NCBI GenBank assembly: GCA_003167055.1
Contig: PMUE01000265.1
Span: 1-7,680 of the forward strand
DNA: 7,680 nucleotides
DNA from: Vulcanimicrobiota bacterium
GTDB lineage: Bacteria > Vulcanimicrobiota > Vulcanimicrobiia > Vulcanimicrobiales > Vulcanimicrobiaceae
Direction: 5' to 3'
A model generated the notes under the pieces. It was given only the letters and a program-made list of their open reading frames with translations. It was not told the DNA's origin and ran no database searches. The position numbers and the translations under genes were made by a program. This document shows positions 1 through 6,648 of this stretch, in pieces (position 1 is the first letter of the stretch; every line of letters begins with the position of its first letter).

Positions 1-2
1 GC

Positions 3-71
3 GGCAACATCTGCCGTTGCGGTGCGTATCAGAACATCGTCTCGGCGATCCAATCTGTTCGCACTCAGTAG
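3..71 (+). CDS. paoA: [2Fe-2S] small subunit of a PaoA/YagT-type aldehyde oxidoreductase (C-terminal end only)
   Basis: Only the last 22 codons lie in the window; the gene runs in from the left edge and stops at TAG 69-71. The visible peptide begins GNICRCGAYQNIVSAIQ, which carries the C-x-C pair that ligates the second [2Fe-2S] cluster in the C-terminal helical domain of xanthine dehydrogenase-family small subunits, followed by the typical YQNIV-AI ending. In the PaoABC family this subunit passes electrons from the molybdenum centre to FAD and carries the Tat signal that exports the whole heterotrimer; that N-terminus is outside the window. The matching FAD and molybdenum subunits appear downstream but are separated from it by two other genes. 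The family call is firm despite the short length. The exact subtype (PaoA rather than another XDH small subunit) is inferred from the PaoB- and PaoC-like partners. Confidence 0.85.
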   Translation, partial: GNICRCGAYQNIVSAIQSVRTQ

Positions 72-78
72 CTACAAC

Positions 79-83
79 GGAGG
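79..83 (+). promoter_or_regulatory. Shine-Dalgarno site deciding the start of the subunit-3-like gene
   Basis: A strong GGAGG lies 8 nt before ATG 92-94, in the 20-nt gap after the paoA stop. It supports ATG 92 over in-frame codons further upstream, which would overlap the end of paoA and put extra residues in front of the signal peptide. Confidence 0.75.
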
Positions 84-91
84 GGATCCAC

Positions 92-898
92 ATGCCGGAC
101 AAAGTTAGCCGGAAGGACTTCGTTGCAATAGCCGGGGCGGCTGTTGCTGCAGAGCTCGCCGCGAGCGCACCCGCCGAAGCCGCGACGCATCACCACCCCG
201 CGCCGGCCAAGGCGCTCGGGAACGAGCCTGAAGCGTACACGTTTTTCACCGACCCGGAAGCCGCATTCATCGAAGCGGCGGTCGAGCGGCTGATCCCGAC
301 CGACGCGCTCGGGCCGGGCGCCCGCGAGGCGCGCGTCGCGTTTTATATCGATCAACAGCTCGTCGGTCAGTTCGGATACGCGGCGAAGATGTACCAGCAA
401 GGCCCGTGGGTCGCCGACGCGTCGGCGGACTTTGGCTATCAACTGCCGCTGACGCCGCGCGACGTCTATCGTCTTGGCATCGCAGCGACCAACGCACATT
501 GCAAGGCGACGTACAACAAAACATTTGATGCACTTGACGGCGCGCATCAAGACGATGTGCTGACCGCGCTCGATCGCGCCGAGCTTTCCTTCAACAGCGT
601 GCCGGCCAAAGTATTCTTCGAAATGCTGTATGGCAATACCGTCGAGGGATTCTTCGCCGATCCACTCTACGGCGGCAATCGCGACAAAGTCGGCTGGAAG
701 CTCGTCGGTTTTCCCGGTGCCGGCGCGGTCTACTACGGATTTATCGAGGATCACAACCGGCCCTACAAGGTCAATCCGCAAAGCATTGCCGATTTGCAGC
801 AAGCGGAGCAAACCGCGATGGCCCACATGAACGGCATGGGCGACGCCGATATGGCGGCACACCTTGCGCTCGCCAAAAAAGCGTTGGGGGTACCGTAA
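92..898 (+). CDS. Gluconate 2-dehydrogenase subunit 3 family protein, probable Tat-exported partner of the GMC dehydrogenase
   Basis: 268 aa from ATG 92, chosen for its GGAGG site and because it puts a signal peptide at the N-terminus. Residues 6-11 read SRKDFV, a Tat-like motif with Lys in place of the second Arg. An Ala-rich hydrophobic stretch follows, with a likely AxA-type cleavage site near residues 28-31, and the mature part begins with a His run (HHH). The body matches the Gluconate_2-dh3 family: an early E-x-LIPTDALGPGA segment with a following YIDQQL, and a late signature NTVEGFFADPLYGGNRDKVG then WKLVGFPGA. In characterised gluconate and related sugar dehydrogenases the small subunit carries the Tat signal and brings the folded flavoprotein subunit across the membrane; it has no known catalytic role of its own. 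The next gene, 2 nt downstream, encodes exactly that flavoprotein. Family call is secure; the physiological substrate of the complex is unknown. Confidence 0.9.
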   Translation: MPDKVSRKDFVAIAGAAVAAELAASAPAEAATHHHPAPAKALGNEPEAYTFFTDPEAAFIEAAVERLIPTDALGPGAREARVAFYIDQQLVGQFGYAAKMYQQGPWVADASADFGYQLPLTPRDVYRLGIAATNAHCKATYNKTFDALDGAHQDDVLTALDRAELSFNSVPAKVFFEMLYGNTVEGFFADPLYGGNRDKVGWKLVGFPGAGAVYYGFIEDHNRPYKVNPQSIADLQQAEQTAMAHMNGMGDADMAAHLALAKKALGVP

Positions 899-900
899 TC

Positions 901-2661
901 ATGGCAACGCTCAAATCAGTCGACGCGGTCATGATCGGATTCGGTTGGACCGGCGGCATCCTCGCGAACGAACTGACGAAGAAGGGCCATACCGTCGTGG
1001 GCCTCGAGCGCGGTGAATATCGTGACACGGTGCCGGACTTTGCGGTGCCGGGTGTTCACGACGAACTTGCGTACGCGATTCGCTATAAGCTCTTTCAGGA
1101 CGCGTCGAAAGAGACGGTGACGCTGCGTCACAACACGTCGCAGAGCGCCTTACCCGTGCGCCAATTCGGCTCGTTTCTACCGGGTGATGGTCTCGGCGGC
1201 GCGGGCGTCCATTGGAACGGCGTCACCTGGCGCTTCCTGCCCTGGGATTTCGAGACGCGAAGCCGCACGATCGCGCGGTATGGTGCTTCATTCTTGCCGG
1301 AAGATTGCACCTCGGCCGATTGGGGGATCACGTATAACGAACTCGAGCCCTACTACGACCAGTTCGAGTATCTGTGTGGGGTCGGCGGCACGGCCGGCAA
1401 CTTGCGCGGCAAGATCCAGCCCGGCGGCAACCCCTTCGAAGGGCCGCGTTCGCGCCCGTATCCGAGCCCGGCGCCGAAGCAGAGCTACGCGATGGCTGTG
1501 TTCGGGGACGCAACCAAGAAGCTCGGCTATCATCCGTTTCCGCAACCGTCATCGAATTCGACGCAGCCGTACACGAACAATGAGGGCGTCGATCTTGGGC
1601 TGTGCGTCTATTGCGGCTACTGCGAGCGTTTTGCATGCGAGATGAGCGCGAAGGCGAGCATGCAAACCACACTCTTGCCGAAGCTTGCGAAAAATCCGAA
1701 CTTCGAACTGCGCATGAACTCCAAAGTGCTCAAGATCAACCTCGATAGTTCGAAGAAAAAAGCCGTGAGCGTCACCTATCTCGACGCGCAGGGGCGCGAG
1801 CAGATCCAGCCGGCGGAGATGATCTTCGTGTCAGCGTGGGCGCTCAACAACGTGCGCTTGCTGCTGCTTTCCGGCATCGGGACGCCGTACGATCCGGTGG
1901 CCAACACCGGCGTCGTCGGGAAGAACTACGCGTATCAACTGAACACGGCGGCGACGCTCTTCTTTGACAGTGGCAAGGTCTTCAATCTCTTCATGGGAGC
2001 CGGCGCGCTGGGCACCGTTATCGACGATTTCAACGGCGATAATTTCGACCATACCCCGTATGGCTTCATCGGCGGAGCGGACATCAACCAGAACACGAAC
2101 CACGCGCGGCCGGTGGAGTGGCATCCGGTCCCGACGGGGACGCCGCGCTGGGGCGGTCAGTGGAAGAAGGCGGTCGCGCACTACTACAACCGGGCGTTTC
2201 CGATCAACGCCCAAGGCGGCGTCCAATCCTATCGTGGAAATTATCTCGACCTCGACCCAACCTATCGCGACATCTACGGTCAGCCGCTGCTGCGCATGAC
2301 CTTTGACTGGGGTCCAAACGAACACAAACAGACGGCTTTCATGAAAACGATCAACGAAAAGATCGCGAAAGCCGCGGGCGCCAGCAAAGTCATTGCGAAC
2401 ACGGTACCCGAGCACTACAACGTTGTGACGTACCAGAGCACCCACAACACCGGCGGCGCGATCATGGGCAGCGACCCGTCGCAAAGCGTGGTCAACAAGT
2501 ACGGCCAAACGTGGGACGTCTCCAACGTGTTCGTGACCGGCTCGAGTGCGTTTCCGCAGAACGCCGGGTACAACCCAACCGGGACGGTTGGAGCACTCGC
2601 CTACTATATGGCGGATGCTATTGTGAACAAATACCTCAAGAATCCCGGGCCGCTCGTCTAA
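901..2661 (+). CDS. GMC-family FAD-dependent dehydrogenase, gluconate 2-dehydrogenase large-subunit type
   Basis: 586 aa, starting 2 nt after the upstream stop. The N-terminus has the Rossmann FAD-binding motif G13-F-G15-W-T-G18 with Glu36 at the end of the second strand to bind the ribose. A GMC flavin-contact motif, GGAGVHWNG, spans residues 99-107. Cys235, Cys238, Cys241 and Cys246 (C-x2-C-x2-C-x4-C, CVYCGYCERFAC) match the cysteine-rich segment of gluconate dehydrogenase large subunits, proposed to bind an Fe-S cluster that carries electrons out of FAD. The C-terminal catalytic pair is His515 (HNTGGAIMG) and Asn558 (NPTGT). There is no signal peptide, consistent with export as a folded passenger of the preceding Tat-signalled subunit. 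It should oxidise an alcohol or sugar hydroxyl; the substrate cannot be read from the sequence. Unlike the usual three-gene arrangement, no cytochrome c subunit is adjacent, and the gene sits inside an aldehyde oxidoreductase operon. Confidence 0.92.
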   Translation: MATLKSVDAVMIGFGWTGGILANELTKKGHTVVGLERGEYRDTVPDFAVPGVHDELAYAIRYKLFQDASKETVTLRHNTSQSALPVRQFGSFLPGDGLGGAGVHWNGVTWRFLPWDFETRSRTIARYGASFLPEDCTSADWGITYNELEPYYDQFEYLCGVGGTAGNLRGKIQPGGNPFEGPRSRPYPSPAPKQSYAMAVFGDATKKLGYHPFPQPSSNSTQPYTNNEGVDLGLCVYCGYCERFACEMSAKASMQTTLLPKLAKNPNFELRMNSKVLKINLDSSKKKAVSVTYLDAQGREQIQPAEMIFVSAWALNNVRLLLLSGIGTPYDPVANTGVVGKNYAYQLNTAATLFFDSGKVFNLFMGAGALGTVIDDFNGDNFDHTPYGFIGGADINQNTNHARPVEWHPVPTGTPRWGGQWKKAVAHYYNRAFPINAQGGVQSYRGNYLDLDPTYRDIYGQPLLRMTFDWGPNEHKQTAFMKTINEKIAKAAGASKVIANTVPEHYNVVTYQSTHNTGGAIMGSDPSQSVVNKYGQTWDVSNVFVTGSSAFPQNAGYNPTGTVGALAYYMADAIVNKYLKNPGPLV

Positions 2662-2663
2662 GC

Positions 2664-3638
2664 ATGAGACGCTTCACGATGACGCGCGTCGCTGACGTCG
2701 ACGAAGCGCTTCACGCACGACAAGCAGCACCTGCGCAGTACGTCGCCGGCGGCACGACGCTGATCGACTTGATGCGTCAGGACGTCGAACGGCCCGAGCG
2801 CGTGATCGCGATCAATCGGCTGGCGCTGCGAACCATCGACGCCGCAGCCGGCGGCGGTCTCGTGCTCGGGGCGCTCGCCACCAACAGCGAAGTCGCGCAT
2901 CATCCGCGCGTGCGCTCCGAGTATCGCGTGCTTTCGGAAGCGATTCTCTCCGGCGCCACCACGCAGATTCGCAACATGGCGACGACCGCCGGCAACCTGC
3001 TGCAGCGCACGCGCTGCATTTACTTCCGCGATCCACACGCGGCGTGCAACAAACGCGAGCCGGGCAGCGGCTGTCCGGCGATCACCGGCTTCAATCGCAA
3101 TTTAGCGGTGCTGGGCACGAGCGATCACTGCATCGCCACCAATCCGTCCGACCAGAACGTCGCGCTCACCGCACTCGAAGCGACGATCGAGGTTCGCAGC
3201 GCTGCCGGGTCACGGACGATTCCGATCGACAAATTCTATCTGCTCCCGGCCGATACGCCGCAGCGCGAAACCTCACTCCAACCCGGCGAGCTGATCGTCG
3301 CCGTCACACTGCCGCCAATGTCCGGCTGGCGCTCGCATTACCTCAAGCTGCGCGACCGGCAGTCCTATGAATTCGCGCTCGCATCGGCAGCGGTCGCCGT
3401 ACAACTCGATGGCTCGACCATCGCCGGCGTGCGCATCGCGCTCGGCGGCGTCGGCACCATTCCGTGGCGCGCGCCGGCGGCGGAAGCCGCGTTGCGCGGC
3501 AAGACCGCGTCGCGCGACGCGTTTCGCGAGGCAGCTGAAATCGCGCTGCGTGACGCGCGCCCACAGAGCGACAACGGTTTCAAAATCGAACTCGCCAAAC
3601 GCTGCCTGACGCAAGCGCTGCTCGAGGTGACGGCATGA
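2664..3638 (+). CDS. paoB: PaoB/YagS-type FAD-binding subunit with [4Fe-4S] cluster, aldehyde oxidoreductase
   Basis: 324 aa from ATG 2664, 2 nt after the GMC stop; longer in-frame versions would read deep into the GMC gene. No clear ribosome-binding site is visible, so translational coupling is likely. The FAD-binding fold shows AGGTTLIDLM at residues 28-37 and TTAGNL at 107-112. Directly after comes the insertion that marks the PaoB type: Cys118, Cys128, Cys137 and Cys156, within RTRCIYFRD, CNKREPGSGC and DHCIATNPSD. In E. coli PaoB the corresponding insertion carries a [4Fe-4S] cluster that ordinary xanthine dehydrogenase FAD subunits lack. All four candidate ligands are present. The length is close to E. 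coli PaoB (about 318 aa, from memory). It should take electrons from the [2Fe-2S] subunit to FAD and on to an external acceptor. No signal peptide is present, which fits co-export with PaoA. Confidence 0.93.
   Translation: MRRFTMTRVADVDEALHARQAAPAQYVAGGTTLIDLMRQDVERPERVIAINRLALRTIDAAAGGGLVLGALATNSEVAHHPRVRSEYRVLSEAILSGATTQIRNMATTAGNLLQRTRCIYFRDPHAACNKREPGSGCPAITGFNRNLAVLGTSDHCIATNPSDQNVALTALEATIEVRSAAGSRTIPIDKFYLLPADTPQRETSLQPGELIVAVTLPPMSGWRSHYLKLRDRQSYEFALASAAVAVQLDGSTIAGVRIALGGVGTIPWRAPAAEAALRGKTASRDAFREAAEIALRDARPQSDNGFKIELAKRCLTQALLEVTA
3624..3630 (+). promoter_or_regulatory. Shine-Dalgarno site for paoC inside the end of paoB
   Basis: GAGGTGA lies inside the last codons of paoB, 4 nt before ATG 3635. 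The ATG overlaps the paoB stop as ATGA, so paoC is probably translated by its own site together with reinitiation. Confidence 0.6.
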
Positions 3639-5698
3639 GCGTCGGCACGCCGATCGATCGCATCGAAGGCCGGCTCAAAGTCACCGGCGCTGCCGACTAC
3701 GCCTCGGACCGCATTCTTGACGGCATGCTCTACGGCGTTCCCGTCGGCAGCACGATTGCCGCCGGGCGCGTCCTGCGCGTCGACGCCACCGACGCGCTGG
3801 CGGTGCCCGGCGTCGTCGCCGTCTACGACCATACCAACATCGGGACGCTACATTCGCACGGTTCGTCGTCGCTGAAGACGGGGATCGTCGACGAACATCG
3901 CGCGCCGCTCTCGGGCGACGACGTGCAGTACTACGGACAATACGTCGCGCTGGTGGTCGCGCAAACACTCGAGGCAGCAACCGAAGGCGCCGCGTTCGTG
4001 CACGTAACCTATGCACCCGGCGCCGTGCACAATGCGCCGATCACGACCGATGAAGGCGAGCGTAAAGTCGGCAGCCACCGCGGCAATCCCGACAAAGCCT
4101 TTGCCGCATCGGCAATCACGGTCGATCAAACCTACCGCACGCCGGTAGAAACGCACAATCCAATCGAGCTGCACGCAACCGTCGCCGCGTGGGAGGGCGA
4201 CTCGGTGACGCTCTACGAGACCTCGCAAGCGGTGGTGAACCACCAGCGCGTGTTGGCGCAGATGCTCGGCGTTTCGCTCGATAAGGTTCGCGTGTTCACG
4301 CACTACTTGGGTTCGGGCTTCGGCGGGAAATTGTGGCCATGGGCGCAGTCGCCGCTTGCGGCTGCAGCCGCACGCCGGCTCGGGCAACCGGTGAAGATCG
4401 TCGTGACGCGCGAGCAGATGTTCATGAACGTCGGCCACCGTCCGCAAACCGTACAACGCGTGCGCATCAGCGCCGACGCCGATGGGCGCCTGACCTCGCT
4501 GCAACACGATTCCACCAATCACACCAACATGCTCGACGACTACGACGAGAACTGCTCGGAGGCGACGACCTATTTCTATAGCGTGCCGAATTTGCGCGTC
4601 ACGAGTGGTCTCGCTAAGCGCAACGTCGGTTCGCCGACCTCGATGCGCGGGCCCGGCGCGGTGCCCGGCCTCTTTGCGACCGAATCGGCGCTTGACGAAC
4701 TCGCCGTCGCGTTGAATATGGACCCACTCGCGTTGCGTTTGCGCAACGTCCCGCAGCGCGACGAAGGTCTCGACATCCCGTTTACCTCGTGTCACGTCGG
4801 TGAGTGCTATGAACTTGGCGCGAAGAAGTTCGGCTGGCAGCAGCGCACCGCCGCAGTCGGCTCGATGCAGCGTGACGGCATGATCCTCGGCTGGGGCATG
4901 GCCGGCTGTTCGTGGATCGCCGACCGCCTCGACTGCGAGGTGCGCGTCGAATTGAATCCCGACAGCGCGCGCGTCTTCTGTGCGACGCAAGACATCGGCA
5001 CCGGCACCTATACGATGCTGGCGCAAATCGCAAGCGATGCGCTCGGCATACCCGTGGGACACATCAGCGTCTCGATCGGCGATTCGTCGCTGCCGCCCGG
5101 CCCGATGTCCGGCGGCTCGATGGCGACCGCGTCCGTGATCCCGCCGACGATCGCGGCGTGCAAGGATGCGCTGCACAAACGCAAGAGCGCGTCAGCGGAG
5201 GAAACCGTCGTCGGATACGGCCGCTCGGACGGGACGTTCGGCGGCGAGCCCAAGAAATCAAGCCACTCGTTCGGCGCGCACTTCATCGAAGTAACCTGGC
5301 AGCCCGAGATCGCTCGTCTGCGCGTGCGGCGCGTCGTCACCGTGATCGACGGCGGCAGGATCATCAATCCGAAGACGGCGCGTAACCAAATCGAAGGCGC
5401 GATCGTGTTCGGCGTCGGCATGGCACTCTTTGAAGAGACGCGCTACGATCCGCGCACGGCGGCGCCGTTGAATCGCAATTTCGCCGATTATGTCGTTGCA
5501 TCGAACGCCGATCATCCGTCGATGGACGTCACCTTCCTCGACTATCCCGACTACGACCTGAACCCGCTCGGTGCGCGCGGCGTTGGCGAGATCGGGCTCG
5601 CGGGCATCGCAGCCGCGATTACGTCCGCAGTGCATCACGCGACCGGCGTGCGCGTCCGCGATCTTCCCGTCAGCATCGAGGATCTTCTAGCACCATAG
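3635..5698 (+). CDS. paoC: PaoC/YagR-type molybdenum cofactor-binding catalytic subunit, aldehyde oxidoreductase
   Basis: 687 aa; its ATG overlaps the paoB stop by 4 nt and has an upstream GAGGTGA. The N-terminal domain (about residues 8-130) is the aldehyde oxidase/xanthine dehydrogenase a/b hammerhead, starting DRIEGRLKVTGAADYASD. Molybdopterin-binding motifs follow: GSGFGGK at 226-232, MRGPG at 337-341 and a GPMSGGS loop near 490. The catalytic glutamate is Glu652 in GVGEIGLAG; in this family it activates the Mo-bound oxygen for attack on the substrate. In E. coli the complex oxidises a broad range of aldehydes, especially aromatic ones, to acids in the periplasm using the molybdopterin cytosine dinucleotide cofactor. 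There is no signal peptide, as expected for a Tat passenger of PaoA. The protein is about 45 residues shorter than E. coli PaoC (about 732 aa, from memory); the shortening appears to lie in the linker between Cys509 and SHSFG at 543-547. All recognisable catalytic motifs remain, so it is probably active. Confidence 0.94.
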   Translation: MSVGTPIDRIEGRLKVTGAADYASDRILDGMLYGVPVGSTIAAGRVLRVDATDALAVPGVVAVYDHTNIGTLHSHGSSSLKTGIVDEHRAPLSGDDVQYYGQYVALVVAQTLEAATEGAAFVHVTYAPGAVHNAPITTDEGERKVGSHRGNPDKAFAASAITVDQTYRTPVETHNPIELHATVAAWEGDSVTLYETSQAVVNHQRVLAQMLGVSLDKVRVFTHYLGSGFGGKLWPWAQSPLAAAAARRLGQPVKIVVTREQMFMNVGHRPQTVQRVRISADADGRLTSLQHDSTNHTNMLDDYDENCSEATTYFYSVPNLRVTSGLAKRNVGSPTSMRGPGAVPGLFATESALDELAVALNMDPLALRLRNVPQRDEGLDIPFTSCHVGECYELGAKKFGWQQRTAAVGSMQRDGMILGWGMAGCSWIADRLDCEVRVELNPDSARVFCATQDIGTGTYTMLAQIASDALGIPVGHISVSIGDSSLPPGPMSGGSMATASVIPPTIAACKDALHKRKSASAEETVVGYGRSDGTFGGEPKKSSHSFGAHFIEVTWQPEIARLRVRRVVTVIDGGRIINPKTARNQIEGAIVFGVGMALFEETRYDPRTAAPLNRNFADYVVASNADHPSMDVTFLDYPDYDLNPLGARGVGEIGLAGIAAAITSAVHHATGVRVRDLPVSIEDLLAP
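5670..5698. other. Tail-to-tail overlap of paoC and the alpha/beta hydrolase gene
   Basis: The last 29 bp of paoC (plus strand, TAG 5696-5698) are also the last 29 bp of the minus-strand hydrolase gene (TGA reading 5672-5670). Both reading frames remain convincing to their ends. There is no intergenic space for a terminator, so the two transcripts must overlap or end inside each other's coding sequence. Confidence 0.85.
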
Positions 5699-6647
5699 CT
5701 TCGAGTCGCGGATAGACCAACTGCTCAGCTTGCGGAAACGTGGTGGGATCGATGATGTCGTGTCGCGGCGGTCCAAGTCCGCTCAAAACGACTTCCGAGT
5801 AGTTTGCACCCTTTGCGTTCCACTGCGCGAACAGATCCCGCGAAACAGCGTTGTTGACCGCGCTCTCGTTGGCGTTGGTCACCAGGATGCAGCCCTTTCC
5901 CAGCGGCTTGGTTTGCGCATAGTCGAAGATCTTGTCGCCAAAGAACGTCACCTCGGCCAGCGCGTGGGTCGGAAAACCGGGATAGGCATAGAGAGGAAGG
6001 CAGTTCTGTTTGACGCGCGGGTCCCACCACCAATACATGCTCGGGAGTGTATAGAGCGCGTGCATCGCCACCGTCCCGACGCCGCGCGGAATATGGATCG
6101 GCATCAGAAACGGCGAGACCGACACCGCGAGGTCAATCGGCATCGCCTGCGCCAGCCACAACGACATCGATCCGCCGAGCGATAAGCCGACCGAACTCAC
6201 GCACCGCCCGAGACCTTGAGCGTAGGTGAACGCGTCGAGCACACACTGTCCCAGCTCGGGGAGGGTAAGATCCGCCAGCGTTGTCGTCAGACGATCTTTG
6301 AGCCCGTGACGCGGGATCCGTGGAACGTAGACGTTGCAGCCACGCGCGTAAAACCGCTGCGCGAGCAGATCGAACTGTTGCGGGCAATTGGTAAAGCCAT
6401 GAAACAGGATGACGACGTTCTTGACCGGCGCGCCATGTTCGTAGAGGCGCGGCCATGCGTCGCGCTCAAGCGTCGTGTCGGCGGCGTCGCGCGCAATGAC
6501 CGCGCGAATCGCTCGAACCGAAGCATCGTACGCGAGCGGCGTAGGAACGGCAGGCAGCGACCGCAGATCGCTCGGCTTCGAGCAGCCTGCAACGGCACGT
6601 GCCGCTACCGACGCGCCGACGGCCGCGACGAATCTGCGCCTATTCAC
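5670..6647 (-). CDS. Alpha/beta hydrolase, probable Tat-exported lipoprotein
   Basis: 325 aa from GTG 6647-6645, 1 nt after the stop of the upstream permease. This start gives MNRRRFVAAV, a twin-arginine-type motif, then a short hydrophobic stretch (with one Arg at 17) and the lipobox VAGC with Cys22 as the lipid-anchored residue. A TTG 16 codons further upstream would bury this signal and overlap the permease. The hydrolase fold shows an HGF oxyanion-hole motif at 83-85 after the strand VVILF, the nucleophile elbow GLSLGG with Ser156, and a likely catalytic His296 in PPRHDIIDP. The acidic residue is less clear; Glu261 in VTNANESAVNN is the best placed. Family members are esterases, lipases or peptidase-like hydrolases; no substrate can be assigned. 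Ser23 rather than Asp follows the anchor Cys, so inner-membrane retention is not indicated. No clear ribosome-binding site is visible, so expression probably depends on coupling to the permease. Confidence 0.85.
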   Translation of the reverse strand: MNRRRFVAAVGASVAARAVAGCSKPSDLRSLPAVPTPLAYDASVRAIRAVIARDAADTTLERDAWPRLYEHGAPVKNVVILFHGFTNCPQQFDLLAQRFYARGCNVYVPRIPRHGLKDRLTTTLADLTLPELGQCVLDAFTYAQGLGRCVSSVGLSLGGSMSLWLAQAMPIDLAVSVSPFLMPIHIPRGVGTVAMHALYTLPSMYWWWDPRVKQNCLPLYAYPGFPTHALAEVTFFGDKIFDYAQTKPLGKGCILVTNANESAVNNAVSRDLFAQWNAKGANYSEVVLSGLGPPRHDIIDPTTFPQAEQLVYPRLEAMVLEDPRC

Positions 6648-6648
6648 G

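Noticed and set aside
17..91. Upstream in-frame extension of the subunit-3 gene
   Set aside because: It overlaps the final conserved codons of paoA in another frame and would place about 25 residues before a signal peptide. ATG 92 has a GGAGG at the right distance.
65..862. 265-codon open frame on the minus strand opposite the subunit-3 gene
   Set aside because: No family resemblance and entirely antisense to a clear Gluconate_2-dh3 protein with its own ribosome-binding site.
1831..2508. 225-codon open frame on the minus strand opposite the GMC gene
   Set aside because: Val-, Arg- and Asp-rich with no recognisable domain; the plus-strand GMC motifs on the same DNA are conserved and continuous.
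2511..2663. Upstream in-frame extension of paoB
   Set aside because: It lies inside the conserved C-terminus of the GMC gene, and PaoB homologues begin at the MRRFT-like residues encoded from ATG 2664.
3848..5176. 442-codon open frame on the minus strand opposite paoC
   Set aside because: Its translation is Arg-, His- and Ala-rich with no family motif, and it lies fully antisense to a strongly supported paoC. It is a typical high-GC antisense shadow.
5699..5760. Possible intrinsic terminator after paoC
   Set aside because: No stem-loop followed by a T-run is visible, and the stretch is coding on the minus strand.
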